Source: Clostridia bacterium (GTDB taxonomy: Bacteria; Bacillota; Clostridia; Oscillospirales; CAG-272). Taken from it: DNA of 34,844 nt. The position numbers and the translations under genes were made by a program. This document shows positions 29,848 through 34,844 of the stretch, one piece after another. Position 1 is the first letter of the stretch; every line of letters begins with the position of its first letter. The stretch is taken from the NCBI GenBank assembly GCA_017467085.1, contig JAFTSW010000066.1, positions 1 to 34,844 on the forward strand. The letters are read 5' to 3'. The notes below the pieces were generated by a model, which did not search any database, was not told the DNA's origin, and was given only the letters and a program-made list of their open reading frames with translations.

Positions 29848-30755
29848 GCTTTTTTGAAAAATTAAAGCAGGGTCTACTAAAGACCAAAAACGCCTTTTTT
29901 GGCAAAATCGACGATATTTGTCGCCGCTTCGTCCGCATTGACGAGGACTTCTTCGAGGAGCTTGAGGAGCTTTTGATGACGGCAGACGTGGGCGTGGAAA
30001 CCACCGAATACGTGCTTGATACCCTGCGGGAGCGTGTCCGTGACGAAAGAGCCACCGAGCCTGAGGCGGTTAAGTCGCTCTTGGTGGACATTTTGCTGGA
30101 AACGGTTGGCGAGGCACAGCCTCTGAAGCTGGAAACGACGCCCTCCGTCATTCTGGTTATCGGCGTCAACGGCGTGGGCAAGACCACCTCTATCGGTAAG
30201 ATAGCCGCAGAGCTGAAAAGCCGCGGTAAAAGGGTGGTGGTTGCCGCCGCCGACACCTTCCGTGCCGCCGCCGTGGAGCAGCTGGCGGTTTGGTGCGACA
30301 GAGCCGGCGTTTCTCTCATCAAGCAGGGAACAGGCGCTGACCCTGCCTCCGTTGTGTACGATGCCATTCAGTCTGTCAAGAGCCGTGGCGACGTTTTGAT
30401 TATCGATACGGCAGGGCGCTTGCACAACAAGAAAAATCTGATGGACGAGCTTGCAAAAATCAACCGTGTGGTGCATAGAGAATTGCCCGATGCCGACATC
30501 GAAACCCTCTTGGTACTTGACGCCGCAACGGGTCAGAACGGCATTATGCAGGCAAAGGAATTCAAGAATGCCGCCAATATCACGGGCTTGATTTTAACTA
30601 AGCTGGACGGCACCGCCAAGGGCGGCGTCGCCATTTCCGTTAAGCGCGAGCTGGATATTCCCGTAAAGTTTATCGGCGTGGGTGAGCAGATTGACGATAT
30701 GAAGCCCTTCGTGCCGAAGGAGTATATCCAAGCGCTTTTCGGGGAAAATGAATAA
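29844..30755 (+). CDS. ftsY: Signal recognition particle receptor FtsY
   Basis: Protein of 303 residues: an N-domain helical bundle (about 1-90), without the long acidic A-domain of Gram-negative FtsY, then the SRP GTPase domain. Motifs are GVNGVGKTTS (107-116), AAADTFRAAAVEQL, IIDTAGRLHNK (Asp188) and TKLDGTAKGG. FtsY docks the signal recognition particle at the membrane so that nascent membrane proteins reach the Sec channel. It starts within the smc stop (ATGA), suggesting coupled translation. The ffh gene often found next to it is not here; rdgB follows instead. Confidence 0.97.
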   Translation: MSFFEKLKQGLLKTKNAFFGKIDDICRRFVRIDEDFFEELEELLMTADVGVETTEYVLDTLRERVRDERATEPEAVKSLLVDILLETVGEAQPLKLETTPSVILVIGVNGVGKTTSIGKIAAELKSRGKRVVVAAADTFRAAAVEQLAVWCDRAGVSLIKQGTGADPASVVYDAIQSVKSRGDVLIIDTAGRLHNKKNLMDELAKINRVVHRELPDADIETLLVLDAATGQNGIMQAKEFKNAANITGLILTKLDGTAKGGVAISVKRELDIPVKFIGVGEQIDDMKPFVPKEYIQALFGENE

Positions 30756-30789
30756 CCCTATACGGGAACGATATTAAGGAAAGAACAGT

Positions 30790-31389
30790 ATGGACGTAAT
30801 TTTAGCAAGCGCCAACCAAGGCAAGGTGCGCGAGGTCAGAAAAATTTTTGCCGATACCCCCGTTTTGTCGGGTTGCCGTGTGTTAACCCTTGCCGATATC
30901 GGCTTTACTGCCGACATTGAGGAAAACGGCACCACCTTTGAGGAAAACGCCTTGATTAAAGCCAGGGCGGTGGCAGACGGTAAGCATATCGCCATTGCCG
31001 ACGATTCGGGCTTGGAGGTAGACGCCCTTGGCGGCGCCCCCGGTGTGTTTTCCGCGCGCTATGCGGGCGGTCACGGGGACGATGACGCCAATAACCGTCT
31101 GCTTTTGGAAAACCTGAAGGGTGTGCCCTTGGAAAAGAGAACCGCGCGGTACGTGGCGGCTATCGCTTGCGTGTTGCCAAACGGCGAATCCTTTACCGTC
31201 AGGGGAACCTGCGAGGGAAAAATCCTCTTTGCGGGGGAGGGCGAGGGCGGCTTTGGCTATGACCCCTTCTTCTATACCGAGGAATACGGCAAAACCATGG
31301 CATCCATCACCCCCGAGGAAAAGAACGCCATCAGCCATAGAGGCAAGGCGTTGCGCCTTTTGGCGGATAAGCTATCGCAAATGCTTTGA
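30790..31389 (+). CDS. rdgB: XTP/dITP diphosphatase (RdgB/HAM1)
   Basis: Protein of 199 residues with family motifs ILASANQGKVREVRKIF, GTTFEENALIKARAV, ADDSGLEVDALGGAPGVFSARYAG, GEGGFGYDPFF and ISHRGKAL. The enzyme hydrolyses dITP and XTP to monophosphates and so keeps deaminated purines out of DNA. Asp72 in DDSG is the likely catalytic base. The start has AAGGAAAGAAC nearby. It heads the block rdgB-yhbY-nadD-yqeK, whose genes overlap or nearly touch. Confidence 0.96.
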   Translation: MDVILASANQGKVREVRKIFADTPVLSGCRVLTLADIGFTADIEENGTTFEENALIKARAVADGKHIAIADDSGLEVDALGGAPGVFSARYAGGHGDDDANNRLLLENLKGVPLEKRTARYVAAIACVLPNGESFTVRGTCEGKILFAGEGEGGFGYDPFFYTEEYGKTMASITPEEKNAISHRGKALRLLADKLSQML

Positions 31390-31403
31390 GAAGGAGAAGC
31401 ACA

Positions 31404-31694
31404 TTGTTAAACAGTAAGGAAAGAGCCTTTTTGCGCTCTATGGCAAACGGCATCGACGCCATTTTTCAAATTGGAAAGGGCGGTATCACCGAGGAGCTTT
31501 GCCACCAGATAGAAAACTGCTTGGAGGCGCGCGAGCTGATGAAGGTGCGCGTCTTGGAAAACAGCGGCTATACCGCCAAGGAGGCGGCACTTGAAATTGC
31601 CGAGAAAACGGGTGCCGAGGTTGTTTCCGTTGTGGGAACGAAGTTCGTTCTGTACCGTGAATCGGAAAAGAAAAAGAGGATTGAATTGCCATGA
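31404..31694 (+). CDS. yhbY: YhbY-family (CRM domain) RNA-binding protein
   Basis: Protein of 96 residues, one CRM domain: LNSKERAFLRSMANGIDAIFQIGKGG near the start, LEARELMKVRVLENSG in the middle, and VVSVVGTKFVLYR at the end. YhbY binds pre-50S particles in other bacteria and is thought to help ribosome assembly. I chose the TTG at 31404, seven bases after AAGGAG (31391-31396), giving the usual length; a TTG at 31386 would place the start before the binding site. The stop overlaps nadD by four bases (ATGA). Bacillus has the same yqeI-nadD-yqeK order. Confidence 0.92.
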   Translation: MLNSKERAFLRSMANGIDAIFQIGKGGITEELCHQIENCLEARELMKVRVLENSGYTAKEAALEIAEKTGAEVVSVVGTKFVLYRESEKKKRIELP

Positions 31695-32296
31695 AAATGC
31701 GCCTTGGCATTTACGGCGGCACCTTTTCGCCGCCGCACGTTGGGCATATCCACGCCGCTAAATCCTTTTTGTCGGCAGTGGCGCTTGACACTCTCTTGAT
31801 AATGCCCACCTGCGTGCCACCCCACAAGGAGAAAAAGGATACGGCAAGCGGACCCGACAGGGTAGAGATGTGCCGCCGTGCCTTTTCCTTCAGCGATAAA
31901 ATACAGGTTTCCGATATGGAAATTCTGCGCGGGGGAAAAAGCTATACCTCGGATACCCTCACCGCCTTGAAAACAGAGGATAACGAGCTGTATTTTCTCT
32001 GCGGCTCGGATATGTTTCTGACTCTCCCTCATTGGCACGAGGCGGAAACCATCTTCCGTCTGGCGCATATCGTGGCGCTGACGAGAGAAACGGAAGGGGA
32101 AACGGTGCGCCTCTTAAAAGAGGCAGAGGCACGGTATCGGCTGGACTATGGCGCCAAAACGATGCTTTTGCCTGTGGAAGCGGTGGAAATGTCCTCCAGT
32201 CTGATTCGGGAAAAATGTAAAAACGGAGAGGATTATACCCCTTGGGTACCCGCCTCCGTAGCATCCTATATCGAGGAAAAGAGGCTGTATCGGTGA
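31691..32296 (+). CDS. nadD: Nicotinate-nucleotide adenylyltransferase NadD
   Basis: Protein of 201 residues. The nucleotidyltransferase motif GTFSPPHVGHI is at 10-20. PTCVPPHKEKKD, FLCGSDMFLTLPHW and the C-terminal EMSSSLIREK (the SSxxIR motif) complete the family pattern. NadD joins ATP to nicotinate mononucleotide, the step before NAD synthetase. Its start overlaps yhbY and its stop overlaps yqeK, so it is tightly coupled on both sides. Confidence 0.96.
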   Translation: MKMRLGIYGGTFSPPHVGHIHAAKSFLSAVALDTLLIMPTCVPPHKEKKDTASGPDRVEMCRRAFSFSDKIQVSDMEILRGGKSYTSDTLTALKTEDNELYFLCGSDMFLTLPHWHEAETIFRLAHIVALTRETEGETVRLLKEAEARYRLDYGAKTMLLPVEAVEMSSSLIREKCKNGEDYTPWVPASVASYIEEKRLYR

Positions 32297-32910
32297 TAAA
32301 CGAGGAAATGCTGGCAGAGCTGCGCCGCAAGGTGGCAGGGCATATGTCGGGGAAGCGCTATGCGCATACCCTTGGCGTTGAAGCGGAAATGCGTAAAATG
32401 GCAGAAATCTATATGCCCGAGGAGGTTGCCGTGGCAGCCGCCGCAGGGCTCCTGCACGATATTACCAAGGGAATGGCACCCGAGGAGCAGCTTGCCTACT
32501 GCGCCCAAAACGGTATTGCCGTTTCGGATACGGAGCGCGCCGCTCCCCAGATTTTGCACGCCAAAACCGCCGTTCATTATATCGAAAAGCATTTTCCCGA
32601 TTTTGCGGACCCTCTTATTCTTTCTGCCATCGGTAAGCATACCACGGGAAGCCCCCGTATGACCCTTCTTGATACGATGCTTTATATTGCGGATTTTATC
32701 GAGGAAGGGCGGCAATACGCCTCCTGCCAAAAATTAAGAGCTGAATTTTGGGGTGGGATGGAAACGGCAACGGATAAAAAACGCTTTTTGGATGAGGTGC
32801 TTCTTACCGCATATAACTACTCTTTAGAGGCGCTGACCCGTATGGACGCTGTTATTTCTCCCGAAACGATTCATGCCAAGGAAGCGCTTCTTGCCAGGCT
32901 GAACGGGTGA
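32293..32910 (+). CDS. yqeK: HD-domain hydrolase YqeK (diadenosine tetraphosphatase)
   Basis: Protein of 205 residues from a GTG at 32293 that overlaps the nadD stop (GTGA). GAGG upstream supports it; an ATG at 32308 is the alternative. HD-domain residues include His25 in RYAHTLGV, His55-Asp56 in LLHDITKG, HAKTAVHYI and ADFIEEGR. YqeK of Gram-positive bacteria is a symmetrical Ap4A hydrolase. The gene order nadD-yqeK-(LCP)-rsfS matches other Clostridia. A terminator follows the gene, so the next genes need their own promoter. Confidence 0.92.
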   Translation: MINEEMLAELRRKVAGHMSGKRYAHTLGVEAEMRKMAEIYMPEEVAVAAAAGLLHDITKGMAPEEQLAYCAQNGIAVSDTERAAPQILHAKTAVHYIEKHFPDFADPLILSAIGKHTTGSPRMTLLDTMLYIADFIEEGRQYASCQKLRAEFWGGMETATDKKRFLDEVLLTAYNYSLEALTRMDAVISPETIHAKEALLARLNG

Positions 32911-32962
32911 AATCTCCCTCTTTTTCTGGCTGAAATTAGAAAAACGAAAATCGCATAGTAAG

Positions 32963-33004
32963 CCGTCCTTTACCGAAAAATATCGGTAAAGGCGGTTTTT
33001 CTTT
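32963..33004 (+). terminator. Rho-independent terminator after yqeK
   Basis: CCTTTACCGA (32967-32976) pairs with TCGGTAAAGG (32983-32992), with extra CCG/CGG pairs outside across a bulged T, followed by TTTTTCTTT. It separates the rdgB-yqeK block from the LCP gene. Confidence 0.9.
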
Positions 33005-33035
33005 CATTTGACCGCCCCGTAGAAAGGACGGTATT

Positions 33036-34055
33036 ATGGAAAAAAGAAATAAGCTATGGGTGGTTTTCGGAACGGCGCTGGCGTTGGCGCTGGTGTTGAC
33101 TGCCTTTTTATACCTTGGTATAGCTAAGAATGACGCCGCCGCCAAGGAAATGCGAGGCGGTGCTAAAAGCATTCTTTTGATAGGAACAGACGAGGTGGCG
33201 CAAAACACCGACACTTTGCTTCTGCTTTGGCTTAATGCTGCTACCAAGGAGATAAACGCCCTGCAAATTCCCCGGGACACCTACGCCGCCTTGGGCGACT
33301 GGGAGGGGAAGATTAACGGTATTTTTGCCCGTGAGGCGGCCGTGGGGGAGAAACGTGCGGCGGCAGAGCGGTTAACGGGGGCGCTTTCCGATATATTGGG
33401 CTTGTCGATTGATAGCTACGCGGTCTTTGACGCCGAGGCGACGGCGGGGCTGGTGGACGCCCTTGGCGGTGTCGAGGTGGAGGTGCCCTTTCCTATGCAT
33501 TATAGGGATGAGGCACAGGGGCTCTCTATTTCCATCGAGGAGGGAAGACAGCACCTGACGGGAAACGAGGCAGTGGGCTTCCTGCGCTTTCGCCAAGGCT
33601 ATCTTGACGGGGACTTGGGAAGGCTGGATGCACAGATGATTTTTTTCTCTGCCTTGGCAGAAAGATTGCAAACTCCTCCAAATTTACGGGAATGTTTGAC
33701 AATTTATCAAAAAATCGCCCCAAAGGTCTTGACTAATCTTTCCGAAAAAGATATAATATTCTTTGTGACAGAGTATCTTGGCGCTAAAAACGGAATGTCC
33801 CTTGCCTTTGCCCGATTGCCGGGAGAAGGGTATGTGGATAAAAGCGGACAGGCATATTTCGCTGTCAACCGACCTGCCTCCGAAAAGCTCTTGGAGGCGC
33901 GCTTCGCTCCCTTGCGGACAGGCGGCTTTGACAGAGGGCGTGCTCTTGTGCGTGAAAAGGATTCCGTTATGCTTCATATTTATGAGGACGCCAATGCGTC
34001 TTATCGGGTGTATACCCCCGATGATATCAAGAAAATTCATATCAAGCGCCGTTAG
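33036..34055 (+). CDS. LCP (LytR-CpsA-Psr) family cell-wall transferase
   Basis: Protein of 339 residues: a short cytoplasmic tail, one membrane helix (about 8-30), then an extracellular LCP domain with KSILLIGTDE, NTDTLLLLWLN, LQIPRDTYA (Arg80, Asp81), VDALGGVEVEVPFPMHY and LRFRQGYLDGDLGRLDAQ. LCP enzymes move lipid-linked glycopolymers such as teichoic acids onto peptidoglycan. Two positions differ from the textbook form: Asn-Thr rather than Arg-Ser before the conserved Asp-Thr, and LDAQ rather than LxRQQ. The core arginines of the second motif remain. After residue 235 the C-terminal tail is not recognised. AGAAAGGACGG precedes the ATG. Its own promoter was not identified. Confidence 0.88.
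   Translation: MEKRNKLWVVFGTALALALVLTAFLYLGIAKNDAAAKEMRGGAKSILLIGTDEVAQNTDTLLLLWLNAATKEINALQIPRDTYAALGDWEGKINGIFAREAAVGEKRAAAERLTGALSDILGLSIDSYAVFDAEATAGLVDALGGVEVEVPFPMHYRDEAQGLSISIEEGRQHLTGNEAVGFLRFRQGYLDGDLGRLDAQMIFFSALAERLQTPPNLRECLTIYQKIAPKVLTNLSEKDIIFFVTEYLGAKNGMSLAFARLPGEGYVDKSGQAYFAVNRPASEKLLEARFAPLRTGGFDRGRALVREKDSVMLHIYEDANASYRVYTPDDIKKIHIKRR
33729..33757 (+). promoter_or_regulatory. Strong sigma-A-like promoter inside the LCP gene
   Basis: TTGACT (33729-33734), exactly 17 bases, then TATAAT (33752-33757), lying in an AT-rich patch of the LCP coding region. The start point would be near 33764, about 300 bases before rsfS. It could supply rsfS and leuS independently of the cell-wall gene. 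Coding constraint may also have produced it by chance. Confidence 0.5.
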
Positions 34056-34070
34056 CGCAAGGAGGACTGT

Positions 34071-34442
34071 ATGGTCACCGAGGAAAGAGCAGCTGCCAAT
34101 CTGGCAGTCAAATCCTTAGCCAAGCATCTTGGCCAGGACATCAAGCTGGTGTATGTGGCGGATAAAACCGTTTTAACCGATTATTACGTTTTTTGCGTGG
34201 GTCGCTCCTCCGCGCATATGCAGGCGCTTGCCTCCACCCTGGAGGACGAGCTGGCAGAGAAGGGGGTCTATGCGCGCAAAATCGAAGGAAAAAACAGCGC
34301 AGAATGGATTCTTGCGGATTTCGGCTCGGTTATCGTGCATATCTTCAGCAAGCAGTCAAGCGAGTTTTACCATATGGAAAAGCTCTTTCCCGCAGAAAGC
34401 TTTTTGAATATCGACGAGCTGCTTGACCCCGAAAACGATTAA
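34071..34442 (+). CDS. rsfS: Ribosome silencing factor RsfS
   Basis: Protein of 123 residues matching RsfS/Iojap: AVKSLAKHLGQDIKLVYVADKTVLTDYYVFCVGRS near the start, then KIEGKNSAEWILADFGSVIVHIF and FYHMEKLF. RsfS binds uL14 on the 50S subunit and blocks joining with the 30S in starvation. The ATG follows a strong AAGGAGGA site, 15 bases after the LCP gene. The order yqeK-LCP-rsfS-leuS is typical of Clostridia. Confidence 0.96.
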   Translation: MVTEERAAANLAVKSLAKHLGQDIKLVYVADKTVLTDYYVFCVGRSSAHMQALASTLEDELAEKGVYARKIEGKNSAEWILADFGSVIVHIFSKQSSEFYHMEKLFPAESFLNIDELLDPEND

Positions 34443-34484
34443 ACAATTCAGTATAAAATAAAGTTGATATAAGGATGCATCGCT

Positions 34485-34844
34485 ATGAAGTACGAGAGCA
34501 AATTGATTGAAACAAAATGGCAAAAGAAATGGGAGGAGGCGCATATCTTCGAGGCGCAGGATGATTTTTCCAAGCCCAAGTTCTATGCCCTTGTGGAATT
34601 CCCCTATCCCAGCGGCGCAGGTATGCACGTGGGACACATCAAGGCATATTCGGGTATGGAGGTTATCAGCCGCAAAAGAAGAATGCAGGGCTATAACGTT
34701 CTTTTCCCCATCGGCTTTGACGCCTACGGGCTTCCCACCGAGAACTACGCCATCAAAACGGGTATCCATCCCCGTGAGGTAACGGATAAGAACATCGAGA
34801 GATTTACCGAGCAGCTGAAGCGTGTCGGCTTCTCCTTTGACTGG
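34485..34844 (+). CDS. leuS: Leucyl-tRNA synthetase, N-terminal part (runs off window)
   Basis: The first 120 residues of LeuRS are present and the gene is open at the window edge. It begins [19 protein letters not shown] and contains [19 protein letters not shown], whose HVGH is the class I HIGH motif, and [20 protein letters not shown]. LeuRS charges tRNA-Leu and edits mischarged products. The 42-base gap after rsfS leaves no room for a T-box leader, so regulation by uncharged tRNA at this site is unlikely unless it lies further upstream. The ATG at 34485 follows AAGGAT. Confidence 0.96.
   Translation, partial: MKYESKLIETKWQKKWEEAHIFEAQDDFSKPKFYALVEFPYPSGAGMHVGHIKAYSGMEVISRKRRMQGYNVLFPIGFDAYGLPTENYAIKTGIHPREVTDKNIERFTEQLKRVGFSFDW

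Noticed and set aside
33008..33037. TTGACC-18-TATTAT ahead of the LCP gene, as a promoter
   Set aside because: The -10 hexamer overlaps the ATG at 33036, so transcription would begin inside the gene and lose the good ribosome binding site.
34424..34457. TTGACC and TATAAA before leuS as a promoter
   Set aside because: The spacer is 22 bases, too long for sigma-A.
34443..34484. T-box riboswitch before leuS
   Set aside because: Only 42 bases are available and there is no antiterminator or terminator structure.

Overview
This window looks like an ordinary stretch of chromosome from a Gram-positive, endospore-forming member of the Clostridia (phylum Firmicutes/Bacillota). The case rests on gene content and order. 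There are sporulation genes of the YlbJ, YqfC, YqfD and YtfJ/GerW families. The infC-rpmI-rplT operon has a Firmicutes-type leader. Other Firmicutes-type blocks are phoH-ybeY-era-recO, dprA-topA-trmFO, plsX-rnc-smc-ftsY and yhbY-nadD-yqeK-lcp-rsfS-leuS. Ribosome binding sites are strong and purine-rich. DNA composition is even and coding density is very high. I see no tRNA, rRNA, CRISPR array, phage gene or transposase. The exact genus cannot be told from sequence alone.

Layout. Positions 1-2555 hold a fragment of an unknown membrane protein, ylbJ on the minus strand, and divergently yqfC (with an apparent frameshift) and yqfD. From 2588 to 8254 runs phoH-ybeY-era-recO-mutS2 (RNA metabolism, ribosome maturation, recombination control). 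A 180-base cluster of hairpins (8262-8442) separates mutS2 from a converging nine-gene minus-strand cluster at 8446-16786. In transcription order that cluster is lon, ysxC, an M50 protease, scpA, scpB, a DUF2953 gene, ytfJ, a D,D-carboxypeptidase gene and rluB. The only long non-coding stretch (16787-17232) carries a candidate lon promoter with a palindromic operator-like site, an A-rich tract, a near-consensus sigma-A promoter, and an infC leader ending in an attenuator.

From 17233 to 34844 everything is on the plus strand: infC-rpmI-rplT, terminator, rRNA methyltransferase, dprA, topA, trmFO, plsX, rnc, smc, ftsY, rdgB, yhbY, nadD, yqeK, terminator, an LCP-family gene, rsfS and the start of leuS.

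The genes serve translation and ribosome assembly (IF3, bL35, bL20, YbeY, Era, YsxC, YhbY, RsfS, RNase III, RluB, TrmFO, LeuRS), chromosome handling (Smc with ScpA/ScpB, TopA, DprA, RecO, MutS2), envelope and secretion (PlsX, FtsY, LCP, carboxypeptidase) and sporulation. Both halves of the Smc-ScpAB condensin are present, in separate operons. I did not find a convincing undescribed multi-gene system. The items most worth checking are the yqfC frameshift, the hairpin-array element with matching ends, the palindrome at the lon promoter, and a strong sigma-A-like promoter inside the LCP gene.
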